Below are positions 45,324 through 56,430 of a stretch of DNA of 64,000 nt, piece by piece (position 1 is the first letter of the stretch; every line of letters starts with the position of its first letter). The DNA is from Taiwanofungus camphoratus. Lineage: Eukaryota > Basidiomycota > Agaricomycetes > Polyporales > Taiwanofungaceae. The DNA is taken from NCBI GenBank assembly GCA_003999685.1, contig CP021220.1, forward strand, positions 806,001 to 870,000, written 5' to 3'. The position numbers were made by a program, and so were the translations under genes. Under the pieces are notes generated by a model. It did not search any database. It saw nothing but the letters and a program-made list of their open reading frames with translations, and had not been told where the DNA came from.

Positions 45324-47870
45324 ATGCAAGCTCGGACTGGTCGCCCTTCTAGAGTTCATCTGCCTCTCATTTCTCTACCCGACAACGAGCTCTTTCGTCA
45401 CGTCCTCAGCCGTTTCCTCTATTCGACCATGGTGCAGTCCTTGCCGAGTCCCACTCACGCAGAAATCGAGCCAAGCTCTTCACCGGGACCACCAGGACTG
45501 AAAAAGATTTCACCATACTGGTATCCCTACACGACTATGGCCAAGGGCCGCTGGCTGGGTCGCGAGATCCTCGAAGTGGTCTCGACCGAATTTCGCGATC
45601 GCTCCATGGAGTACTATGTACGCTAGAAATCGTTCTTCGACTTGTCAATTCGGGTTGATGTGTTGCTTACTTGCTTCCAAGATTAGAGGTATGCGCTCGA
45701 GTCTGGAGTGACGACGGTCAACGGAAAAGTGGCAAAGCCGGATACAATCATCCGGAACGGAGATCGCATTGAGTACGCTTGGACTACAATGTCTTCAGGG
45801 ATACACGTGATGCTCACTACTATATTTTCGTCTAGAAATGTAGTGCATAGGCATGAACCCCCTGTGACGTCTATCCCGGTCCGGATTATTCATCATGACA
45901 GGGACCGAGAGTTTATTGTCATTGACAAGCCTGGATCCATCGTGCGTCTACCTGTTCTAGTCTTGCAAAGAACACTTGTGTATCCTTACCTGTTCATGTT
46001 TTCCTCAGCCTGTGCATGCTTCAGGGAGATATTTCCGGAACAGTCTGGTCGAGATTCTCAAGAACGACTTTGGCTTCGAAAAGGTCTATAGTGAGTCGGG
46101 GTAGCTTCCTTAACCCTTCGCGTCCATTTTATATTGTCCTGAAAGTACCGAGAAGCTCACGACTCTTCCTCATAGCAATAAACAGACTAGACCGATTGAC
46201 TTCCGGGTTGATGATCATTCCGCTATCGGCCACCCGCGCACATGAGCTCTCGCAGGAATTTGCTGCGGGGACAATAAAAAAGGAGTATGTTGCGCGATGC
46301 AGAGGAGAATTTCCAGAGTGAGGATCCAGTGCATGTCACTCAGGCCGAAAAACGGATACTGATATTAATCTGCTCGAAAGGGAAGAAATGACATGTGAAG
46401 AACCTCTTTTGACAATAGACAGGCAGATGGGTCTTAATGTTGTCCATCCAGAGGGCAAGGTAACTCTGCTGTCCTTGTGTCTTATATGATCTCGATAATT
46501 GTCTCAAATGCCACCGAAATCTAGCCCGCTAAGACGATCTTCAAACGTCTTCATTATGATGCGAATACCGGTACGAGTGTCGTGCATTGTGTGTTCAGTT
46601 CCATCTATCTTGTATTAGTGCTTGCATTATCTAAACACACACTTACCCTAGGTCGACCACTTACGGGGCGCTGTATGTTCTTGACTCCATCATTCCCATC
46701 ACGAAACTGACACACAGAGAATTAGCGCATCAGATCCGGGTACATTTGCAATATCTGGGTTATCCTATTGCGAATGATCCGGTTTATTCAGAGACGAAGA
46801 TATGGGTGAGTTCCGCTGCTGATTTTACAAACTGTTGTCATTGTCTCCCACCTGCATAGCCGCTTGCTCGCGTTCACTCTTCCTGATCGTGATGCCGATG
46901 TTCATGAAACCCTCTATAGGGCGAGAAGCTTGGGAAGGGTGGCGTCGACTTGACTCCTAGTGAAGAGCGTGCAGCTCCAGCACCTCCAGAACATTTTCAA
47001 TTTGAAGCGGCCGATAATCCCGAGGCTCTCACACATCCATCAATGTCGGCGGCCATGGTTGTTCAAAATGCCATTTCGCCATTGCAGGTAATTCCACGAA
47101 GAAACCAGAAAGCCTCTGAAGTCAGGAAAGATGATCTCAAGGAGGACGAGCAAAGAGCAGAGCAGGAGAAACTCAGGGAGCAGATGAATCGCCCAAAGCT
47201 GCTACCGCGAGAGACTGGTCATGACATTGGCATGGGCTCACCAGTGCCGCTTTCTGCCGAAATGGTGAGCATCATCACGCGTCTACGTAACATGAAGGTA
47301 AGCCCATAGTGCCTTGAACATGCAATTACTGGAAGTCGCTGTGTGCTTGCTATGATCAATTTGGATGACTAGGACGAGGACGAGGATTGGAGCCGCTGGC
47401 GTGACGTGGTCTTCCGCGCAAAGGGTTCACTATCGCCATACGGAGTTCATGTGCCTCTGCCGCCGCAAAACAGGAGGAAAAGGGGTGGTCCTGTTTTACC
47501 ATCTCCTGTCGAGGATCAGGCTGAGTCGAGCCTACCGGAGATTGAGCCGATCCAGCTCACGCCAGAAGAAGCACTAGCAAAACTTGAAGAATTTAAGTCT
47601 CCCCTGCTGGCCAGCACTTCACAGCCTGTCTCATCCACGCCAACACCTGACCCCGTCCCGCCAGCTTCGGCTGAAGTAGCGTCTTCCACAGTTCAGGCAG
47701 AAGAGCCGCTATATTGCCCGGAATGCTATCTACCTCTTCATCCAGACCCAAAGGCGGAGCGGCTGTACATCTTCCTGCACGCTCTTAGGTACACTACAAG
47801 TCTAGGATCATTTCAGACTGATATGCCACAGTGGGCAGCACCGGGGTGGGTTTGGGAGAGGTGCTCGTAA
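45324..47870 (+). CDS. RluA-family RNA pseudouridine synthase (Rib2/Pus8/Pus9 type)
   Basis: Converts uridine to pseudouridine in tRNA (position 32 in the yeast relatives). The first ATG in frame gives [20 protein letters not shown]; a second at 45429 ([14 protein letters not shown]) is an alternative start. [20 protein letters not shown] leads to an S4-like part ([27 protein letters not shown]) and then [20 protein letters not shown]. Splices give [20 protein letters not shown] and [15 protein letters not shown], which has the catalytic Asp in [15 protein letters not shown] and [20 protein letters not shown] follow, the last being the conserved substrate-binding motif. A long C-terminal extension (about 46930-47867), charged and Pro-rich, contains [13 protein letters not shown], a possible metal site with CxxC. 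Stop at 47868-47870. Whether it also holds a riboflavin deaminase, as in yeast Rib2, is not supported. Confidence 0.88.
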
Positions 47871-50800
47871 CGGCCAGAAGAGGGCGGGCGCGGAGCACAA
47901 ATACGTTAATGTTGTACACGTACGTAATTAGAGAGCTTTGTATAAAGGGCTGAGAATCCATCTTGTTTTAAATGTCCTAGTTGCTGTATTGAACACCCCT
48001 GACTAAAGGTCAGATGCTAAGCACGAGATGAAGTATACGACATCATTACCAAGCTGGAAATCTATAACCTTGGTGGTGTGGGGACCTCGTCTAGGTGACA
48101 TCCGCTTTGCACTTCCGATACTAAATTCAACCTAGACTCTCGTAATATCAATCTATTCCACGTGCTTCCCCAATTCAAAGAACATTGTCTTCAGGTGTTG
48201 AGAGACTGAGAAATGTGCCCGACTAAACGAATCTTTTTCCAGCTGGCTGGTCCCAAGCAGACTGATTATGTATGTATGGATTCTAAAGTTATCAATGCCA
48301 GGAATGCGCTCCGACCACTCTTTGGTAGTAATGGAGGCCTGTTCTCATAAAAGCTAAGGGCCAAGTACGGGCTGATCTAAATTCGCTCATCGTTTCGAAA
48401 CCAAGTCATCCCGCCCGGAACATCGTCCACTCAAGCTCAGTAGTGATTGTTCAAGCATCTAGCCACCTTGAGTATCGGGAGAGCAGAGGTTGGCAATTCA
48501 TAAGCAGAGGACCGTATGATTGGGGTTTTGGCGCCGATTAGTAGCCGAAAAACGCCAACTAAAAATAACGACTACATCCTTCGTGGGGTACCAGATTTTA
48601 CACGCATTTGACAAGCCGAATGACGAAGGTTTGGTACGTTTTGGATTTCCTCATGCGGATGTGCTTCTGCGCAGCTCTGTCATGGCTTATCCCGGTCCTA
48701 TAAAAGGACCATATTCTGCGCTTTGGTCCCTCGACGTCGACCCGTCTAGGTCAGTCAAAGCGTATAAAAAGCTTCCTCAAGCGTGGGCAACTTGTTACCT
48801 TGATACCTGTCCGAGAACCGTTAACATCGACTACCAGCCTAATTGTCCCATACCCTTTATACAATAATGAAACGACTGTCGTCCTTCATCCCATTCGGAA
48901 AACTAAAAGTACGCATGTCCTGTGCCTCGTCAAGAGTCCTTGAATTTAGCGCACCTTGCAGCGTTCCCCAACCAAGGATGATAACCAATATTTGCCGTCG
49001 TTGCCCTGCGGCGATGATATGTCGTATATCATCAGACTAGTGAGTAGAACACCGCTGAAATTTGCAAGAATCCGAGCTGATGGTGGCATCAATAGCCAAC
49101 CAGGCCCTCGTCACTTTCCACTTCCAAATCCGGTGCCCATAACTTGAGGACAGAGAATGTTGTGAGTCCACACCGTGTGAACCAATAAAAAACAGCTCCA
49201 GATGGCTGATAGAGGGATTCCATTAACAGGCGGAGAATCTCGAAGATGATAATACGGCATGGAGCTAAGAGCAAGACGCTGACGTGATGTGCTCGCACTA
49301 TCATGCCATAACGTATGGAACGCCTGTGACGGACATGATGTCAAGTATTGAATGTTAATATCATGGATACCATCGGACATCTGGAGTAGTAGATGACCGT
49401 ACCAATTGAACGAGTTATGATCCTAATGGTCGCGGCAGCTTAACCTCAGAAGCCATCCGATCGTACTCCGACAACACCTTCCCAAATGCAGATCGCGAGA
49501 AGCAGGTACGGAAATTTGGAGGCCGTCAAGCTCTTGAGACGAGAGCAAGAATATCAGTCGCAGGCAGCACAACATATGAAGCGTTATTTCGAATCTGAGA
49601 CTCGGCCACCATTGTTCCTGGATACATACGCTTGACTGACGTTGGCATTAGTGAGAAGCAGGGGTTTGTCAGTTTGTGCATGGTGATTCACGATCGATGG
49701 GAAAATGTATAGCAAACCTGAGACTAAGAAATGCGTAAAAAGGTTTCTAAGGCGACACTTGAGTTGAGTTTTTCCCACTGCCAGTGGCGTCGACGTACAC
49801 CAATTGTACTCCAGTGTTAATAACTTAAAGTAGGTCATGACAGGTCGGTCAAACCTCGGTGACTGACCTTTTTCCAAGACATCAACTGCCTCCTATCCTA
49901 GTCAATGGCTTATCTGAGGGCCAAGCGCTGCATATGATCAGGGACCTGGATGAGATGCGGCGCAGTCCAGATTGGATTCGGATGTACGAGACCGTTCCGA
50001 GTAGTGGACACCGATACTTACACTACTACTTATCCCAGGTAGGAGGATCAAAGTGCGGCTTTATGTCGGTAACCCAGTAATAGAACTGTATAAGAGACAT
50101 TACCTACTGGTACCTGAGCCAGCGGTATACATTCCAGGCGTTAGAGTATGATTACACCGGTAATCATACCGTCATAAAAGGCCAAAGCGAATCTAAGTTG
50201 ACCTGTACCCCAGAGCTACCTGCCAGGACATCACAGCTCTGTAATCCGTTCTTGTCGACCGGCCAGAAGGGATTTCCAAGATGTAGACCTGAACAGCAAC
50301 GCCGAGATGCTTACTGCAGCAGTGACCGGTAGTGAATGCTCGAAAATCACCTGCGGATAACCTCTGGAGCGTTCAGCAGGGCGTAAATATCCCATCTCAG
50401 ATAGCTGCGAACTTCTGAGAATTTGATGGAGACTTCAATGTGAACAAATGCGTTCTTAGATATCAGCACATCACAAGTCTCACTAAGCGTGCCTGAACGG
50501 GGACACTAGAATGGGTCCAGGCTCATTCGAGCAGAGGAATGCTGACCAAAACCAGAAAATCATAGGGGCCTAGAGATCGAAAGAGACCATTCTGGCGACC
50601 TCGGCCAGAGGAAAGGTCGGGTTTTGGACAAGGTCGCGGAAGATGCCAAAGCCATGGTGGGAATGTAGGGTGTCGAAGAGCCTGATCCTGGACTCCACGA
50701 AGGTGGTGCAGCTTGGCCAGCTTTCCAAGACTGAGCATCAATCTCGAGCGCGGCAACTTGAAGTACGGAGAGCGTTGGCATATAGTCGTATTAAAATAGA

Positions 50801-51321
50801 TCAGTGCAGCGTGAGACGCTACCTTTCTCTTCATTACCACGCCCACTGGGAATCCTCCGGATCGCAACGCATTCCTTTTCACGTCGCATTTCCATGACCA
50901 TTATCACGAGGGCGTGATCTGATCAACTATGCTGGACGCTATCGCGGTCTTGAGGTTGTACACACCTGTCTCCAATCGGAGTGAGTGGTCGAATCACAGC
51001 AGAGTTAACGTTCAGCTTCAACACTAGCCGAACATTTGTCCCTACGCACCTCAGTCTGACCGCAAAGCATTACTTTTCAAGTGGCCCGGTCTCGTACATC
51101 TTCTGCAAACCGCACAGACCAAGCACACCTCTTTCCAAAAAGTGAAGATTGCATTTGGATCCAACGACCATAATCGCAACAGCTAGTTAGGGATGAGGTC
51201 ATCGAGAGGTTGAACTGAAAGCATAACAACTCCCATTGTGGTCATCAGGTATAATACTTGGATGATATGGTACAGGCATAGAAACCCAGAAAAGAGATCC
51301 GAAATTGACCGTCTCCAGCAT
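47871..51321. other. Gene-poor region, about 3.4 kb
   Basis: No open frame here forms a recognisable product and no splice model gave a longer one. It contains a perfect 10-bp stem with a 4-nt loop at 50146-50169 and a shorter one at 48694-48710. No transposase, reverse-transcriptase or tRNA signature was seen. It may hold old decayed sequence. Confidence 0.5.
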
Positions 51322-51972
51322 CTAAGGAGAAGAGATGAGGGGCGCCTTCTTGACCCATTCGTTCTTCTCGAGCTCTCCTACAACGAAGGCAGCAAATCCG
51401 GCTCTCGCCAGCGTCGTCTTCGTTTTTCCGTCCCCCACATAGCCGGCAATGACATCCTTTGTGGGTTTGTTGTTCAAGAGAGGCACCCTCACAAGCGTCC
51501 ACTCCAAGTCGCCCCCCTGCGCTCTGATCGTCTCGCCGATAGCCACGATGTCGCTATACGCATTGTGGACGAACAGCTTGATACCACCGACGATGATCGA
51601 GAAGTTCAAGCTGAATCTATCGTGTTCATCCTTTGCGCTCGGGGTCGCGACCAAGATCAGGCGCTTGATATCCCGTTTCTTCAATAAGTCGATGATGGAG
51701 GCGTACGCATGCGCGATTGGGTTCCCAGCGGGGTGAGACCGTTGGGGTCCAAGGGCAGATAGGACTGCATCAACACCCTCCAGTGCCTCGGACAGTTTGT
51801 CCGTCTCGGTAAGCTCCCCTTTGATAATGGTCGCGGAAGGATTCAAAGAAATGGACTCCGGAAGTTTTTGAGGGGACCGTGCATATACGATTACGGTATG
51901 TGAGGCATGCAATGCCTCTTGAATTATTAAGATGCCAGCGGGGCCTGTCCCGCCGAGAACGAGGACGCGCAT
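51322..51972 (-). CDS. NmrA-like/atypical SDR NAD(P)-binding protein, copy A
   Basis: Intronless, 216 residues, starting MRVLVLGGTGPAG (51972), which contains the GxxGxxG dinucleotide-binding loop right at the N-terminus. Next come QEALHASHTVIVYARSPQKL (beta-2 with Arg, suggesting NADP), IKGELTETDKLSEALEGVDA (beta-3/Asp), VLSALGP and RLILVATPSAKDEHDRFSLN. RAQGGDLEWTLVRVPLLNN is the usual ending of the Rossmann part of the NAD(P)H-binding (NAD_binding_10) group. It ends KKAPLISSP. No catalytic YxxxK triad is visible, so it may be a redox sensor or an atypical reductase rather than a classical dehydrogenase. The lack of introns is unusual among its neighbours. A paralogue lies 870 bp upstream on the same strand. 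Confidence 0.85.
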   Translation of the reverse strand: MRVLVLGGTGPAGILIIQEALHASHTVIVYARSPQKLPESISLNPSATIIKGELTETDKLSEALEGVDAVLSALGPQRSHPAGNPIAHAYASIIDLLKKRDIKRLILVATPSAKDEHDRFSLNFSIIVGGIKLFVHNAYSDIVAIGETIRAQGGDLEWTLVRVPLLNNKPTKDVIAGYVGDGKTKTTLARAGFAAFVVGELEKNEWVKKAPLISSP

Positions 51973-52841
51973 CTTCGAATCAGGGTAGCGAGACTTTGAC
52001 GCTTGAGTAACACAGTCAAATTGGGACAATTACTAGTAGTTTGAAGCCTACCCTGACACTAGAGAAGTTTGAGACGGACATCAAAACCAAACCACATTGA
52101 TTACTTACAGCTGACTGCAACGCTGGGAGTCACAATGGGAGTTGAATGACACCACGAGAGCTACCAGTCCAGGCAAGTCGACGTCGTTATAAGTATTCGG
52201 AGGCAGCCTTGAGTTTACGTGTTGCCTATCACGCTATGTGACGTACTTGAGTTACACGGTGCTGCGACATAGCACGCAAGAGGACGTTCGAATTTGCCGG
52301 CGGATGGGATTTGGGTGAACAGACCTGCAGCTGAAACTCGCTAGGTCAAGACCAAGCATTTCTAGCAGTGACGCTTCCTGGAGATTCTCTATGCGCATAT
52401 CTTGATAGACTTCGCCTTACACCTCCAGTCCTAGTCTAAGAAGTAAGCAAAGGGTAGTTAGTGCGCACTGCGCAGAACAGTAAATGCGGTTAGGGAGGAT
52501 TGAACGTGGCCGCCGGCATCCGCAAATTTGCCACGTGCGGTTAATCCTGGTAGGCACATGACTCAAGGAGTGTGTCGGATTGTGTGCGTCGACCTTGTAA
52601 TCTATATTCTGTAGCTCAAATGGCAACTTGCAAATTTATTCTTATTTGGACCGCCAAGGTAATATGCCAAAACTGTGGGAACCGAGTGTTGCCGCTTTTA
52701 TCGATGCAAACTTGGGCAACAAAATACAGGTCAAGTCAAATATGTATGTTACAAAAGTACGGTACGTGTTATCGCTACAAATCTAAGACATACAAGAATG
52801 AAGGGATGTGAATTCAAATGGCTCGCTGGTGAACATGGACG
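51973..52841. other. Intergenic between the two NmrA-like paralogues
   Basis: About 870 bp holding the promoter of copy A and the 3' flank of copy B. Nothing else recognised. Confidence 0.45.
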
Positions 52842-53504
52842 TTAAGTAGAGGATATAAGAGGTGCCTTCCTGCACCACTCATTCTCCTCAAGTTCTCTGA
52901 TGACAAAGGCAGCGAAGCCCACCCTCGCCAACGTCGCCTTCGTCTTTCCGTCACCCACATAGCCCGCGATTACGCTCCTCGAGTCTCCGTCATTCAAAAG
53001 GGGTACCCTCGCAATCGTCCACTCCATGTCGCCTCCCTGCGCTCTAATGACCTCGCCGATAGCCACTACATCCTTGTACGCGTTATAAGCGAAGAGCGCG
53101 ACGCCGCTCACGAGGAAGGAGAATTGTAAGCTGAATCGGTCGTGTTCGTCCTTCATGCTGGGTGTTCCCAACGCGATCAGGCGTGTGACGCCCCGTTCCT
53201 TCATCAGTCCGATGACTGAGGCGTACGCATGTGCAAGTGGAGTATCACCGGGATGAAATGGTCCAGATTTAACAGCGGGACCGAGGGCGGATAGCACCGC
53301 GTGAACGCCATCGATCGCATGGGACAACTTGTCTGCGTCGGTGAGCTCTCCTTCGATGATGGTAACAGAGGAATGGGCGGTGATGGATTCAGGGAGCTTC
53401 TGAGGCGACCGGGCATATACGACCACATAATGTGAAGCGACCAGCGCCTCCTGGATGAGTTGGATGCCAACAGCCCCGGTCCCACCGAGGACGAGGAGAC
53501 GCAT
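52842..53504 (-). CDS. NmrA-like/atypical SDR NAD(P)-binding protein, copy B
   Basis: Intronless, 220 residues, starting MRLLVLGGTGAVG (53504). It is collinear with copy A over the whole length: IQLIQEALVASHYVVVYARS, IEGELTDADKLSHAIDGVHA, IALGTPSMKDEHDRFSLQFS, RAQGGDMEWTIARVPLLNDG and the end RKAPLISST. The differences are mostly conservative, plus a short insertion (PAVKSGPFHPGDTPLAHAYA versus PQRSHPAGNPIAHAYA). Tandem duplication in the same orientation is evident. Both frames are open and keep the GxxGxxG loop, so both are likely functional. Confidence 0.85.
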   Translation of the reverse strand: MRLLVLGGTGAVGIQLIQEALVASHYVVVYARSPQKLPESITAHSSVTIIEGELTDADKLSHAIDGVHAVLSALGPAVKSGPFHPGDTPLAHAYASVIGLMKERGVTRLIALGTPSMKDEHDRFSLQFSFLVSGVALFAYNAYKDVVAIGEVIRAQGGDMEWTIARVPLLNDGDSRSVIAGYVGDGKTKATLARVGFAAFVIRELEENEWCRKAPLISST

Positions 53505-54158
53505 CTTTGATCGGCCACGGCAATGTTTCGACGCTGAAGTTGAGTTGATCAAACCGACTGCGGTGCTACTTTCATAAACGGGCTGCTCCAGCCGGTGTAA
53601 GCGATTACAGCAGCGTCATCACAACCGATCGTATAGCCACGTGGGGATCATCACGCTGATCTTCCTGATTCAAGATTTACGTGTGAGCACTTGCCATTAC
53701 TATTCTTTGGGACATATACTATGCATAACGTTCAATGCTAGACTTTCACCCACGCATCATGGGACGCGGCTGAGTCTGCATCACATCGAATGAGCTTGTG
53801 CTATAGCTTGACGTATAGGCGGCTGCGATAATCGAAACCCTTGATGTTCCTGTATGAGGTACACTGAGATTGATGAGCAATGTCCCAGAGACACAGACTC
53901 TTGATTCTGTGTGTAAGTCCAAGTAGACTCGGCCAAAACCCGCGTCGCGATCCTGTGATCCGCTTGTAACTTCTTCGTCTGTGTACGTTTCACTACATCA
54001 TCCCGACCCACATCGATGCGAAGTATCATTGCCACACAGCACACACATCAGATAAATCTTTTTGTCCCCATTTTTGCGTATAAGAGCATTTGACGACCTG
54101 TTCTTCATTTTGTAGTTATCTCATCCGTCCTTCATTCAATTTTATCAGTGATCGACAG
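53505..54158. other. Intergenic, remnant promoter of the GH5-like pseudogene
   Basis: About 650 bp between divergent units. TATAAGAG at 54079-54086 sits 80 bp before the pseudogene ATG, comparable to the TATA spacing of the GH16 gene. Nothing else recognised. Confidence 0.4.
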
Positions 54159-55754
54159 ATGTTGTCGTGTATCCTCCTCTCTACTCTTGCACTGCCGATT
54201 GCGCATGCAGCAAACTCGTTTCTGGCTCCAACTTGTACTATACTGCAGGACTCTACGAGGATGATCGTACAACCTTACTCCTGTGAGTTGAAGGGTGACA
54301 TCCATGAGTCCTTGTACTCACCCTCCAATCTTAGAGGGCTGCAGAGTGCAGGTATGAAAGTCCTGCGCGTCTGGCTTGATGGTGCGTCTAGCCCTCAAAA
54401 GGAAGGAGCCGCCTTCCGCCTCAGTGATTGTATCCCATTGAGATTGGTGCGTTTCAGGGAACCAACTTCGACGGCTATCCCGCACTTGAGCTTAACGAAA
54501 TTTGCAACGGCGTGCAATCATGCTACAATGACACAGTCCTCGATCGGCTCGATGTCTTTATGGTAGCTGCTCAGTCCTACGGCATCAAGGTAAAGTACTG
54601 CATTAGATCCGACTACTATGTATGCCGCTAAATGGTTCATATTTCTTAACGTGACCGCCCCAGCTCCTCATTGATATGCACAGCTACAACTCCCTTGCCG
54701 CTGGAGATATTTACGGCGCTGAGTATGGCAAGGAAGACTTCTACACCAATGCAACTGCTCAGTCAGCATTCGACGCTCGCCTCGAGCATGTTCTAAACCA
54801 CGTACACACGACGCTAGGCAAGCCGTGGAAGGAGCTCGATGGGTATATATTCGGCTTCGAAGCCGAAAACGAAGCTATGATTGGAAACGTCTGTCTCAGC
54901 TACCTATCATAAGTTTTCCTGCTAACACATCGTCCGATCGACCAGGGGCAGACCTTCATTCAAAACAACCAACAATGGTATCGTGACAAAAGCTGCTTTC
55001 GGCATCTGTAGGATTAATGTTCCATTCTCCAGGCAGTGCGAGCGAGCGACCACCATCAAAAACGTCATCGGGAACAACAGCGGTGTAAGTCACTATTATA
55101 CAGTACAACAGCATCATACAAAGGATTGGGATTTACCACTTCGTGCATCCCCTATCCAGATACTGGTCATGACCGGTGGCGAATCTTAGATGTCTGAGTC
55201 CATACAGCCTGACTTCTTGTCCTGCGGCGCGTTGGATATCATCTCGATCCACGACTACCAAGTGGCGGACTTTGAGACGTAGGCTATCTAACCTTATGTT
55301 CAGCAAGCACAGTCAGCGGGCAAGAAGCTGATCTTCGAGGAGTGGTGCGCTCGTGTTCACTTTGGCCTGATACGTAGAACCTCACCATCGCATGTCATTA
55401 GAATTGTCAGGGGGGCATGTTACTTTGACACCTTGAACAACGACTGCCCGTCCGGCGACCAACTGTCCACAGACACTCGTAATGCCAACATCGCCGCATG
55501 GGCTGGGAACATCACAGCGGCTGGTTTGCCGTGGCTATACTGGCAGGTACTTCCCAACGCTGATCCGCACGTACGCATGTCTTCTGTACACTATGAGTGC
55601 ACGTTTTGGCATGTTAAACTCTTCATCTCCCTTACCGGGCGACACCGACTTCGAGATCGGAATCGGCGACCCCTCTTGGAGCACTCTACAACAGGCTGCG
55701 CAAGCGGCGTCGAATGCCACGGCTGCATTCAATTTCTCCGATTACATACTTTAA
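54159..55754 (+). pseudogene. Decayed second copy of the GH5-like hydrolase
   Basis: Collinear with the intact gene at 40368-42067 but on the other strand. It starts MLSCILLSTLALPIAHAANS (signal peptide). A single base is missing in exon one just after the AANSF codons, so the raw frame leaves the family reading. Later exons are recognisable: RGLQSAGMKVLRVWLDGASS, ERLDVF-like LDRLDVFMVAAQSYGIK, HVHTTLGKPWKELDGYIFGF, EAENEAMIGN, AGKKLIFEEW and GLPWLYWQVLPNADPH, ending AAFNFSDYIL. Nonsense codons break the core: TAG in place of the Trp codon after GGES (about 55187), TAG after ADFET (about 55280) and TAA two codons later (about 55289). The catalytic Glu motifs survive. This is a recent pseudogene: the introns are still in place. 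Confidence 0.85.
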
Positions 55755-56430
55755 TGGAAGAGTAATTATTCTCCGACATTAGACATATTCGCAGTCAACC
55801 AATTACCCTTGTATAGTCTAGCTATGTTCATCAGCAATATGCGACGTTAATACACCGCGTACCGTATTAGACCTTCAGTCGTCTTTCACTTTCCCATTTG
55901 CTAGTCTCAATATTCTATATAAAACTGGCATTGCTGTAGACATGGATTTTGGTATGACATTGCGTGCTCAGAAGAATCGCAAATAGTCTCTACAAATCAT
56001 ACCATGTTCTAATGACACTTGAATGCACCATCGCCGGGGCTCTTGCTCTGAAAAATGGGTATGCACCACAGTATACTGCCATGAAGTGCAACAAATAGGA
56101 TATATGAGAAGTGTTGTGAGACATCAGCCTGTGAACGTGACAAAAGGGTGCCCTGTTTCGAGGCTCGCATATTGCCCTTTTCTTACTTTGGAAAATTCAC
56201 GAGCATGATAGTCAGATAATTCATGGACCGATCAGCCTAATTCTCGGTAAAGTCGAAAGTTACAAGCTCAGGAGAGAAGGTGGCGAGGCACACCCAAGAG
56301 GTCTTGATTATGAGTGTATAGAACGATATATATGCATTGTATACTACATTTGTTGCTGATTTCTACTGCATAAACAAGAGGCCTACCCGGCAGAGTTCTG
56401 GTCTATGCTCACTCGAAAGCATTGCAGGTA
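55755..56430. other. Intergenic, nothing recognised
   Basis: About 680 bp of AT-rich sequence between convergent units. No gene or repeat supported. Confidence 0.5.

Noticed and set aside
48694-48710. Short inverted repeat GGTCCT..AGGACC with TATAAAA loop
   Set aside because: A 6-bp stem with a TATA-like loop is likely by chance in this much sequence, and no gene starts downstream.
47871-51321. Possible transposon or long gene in the large gene-poor stretch
   Set aside because: I looked for reverse transcriptase, integrase and transposase motifs and long terminal repeats in the listed frames and saw none. The frame at 50523-50882 on the minus strand has no recognisable domain.
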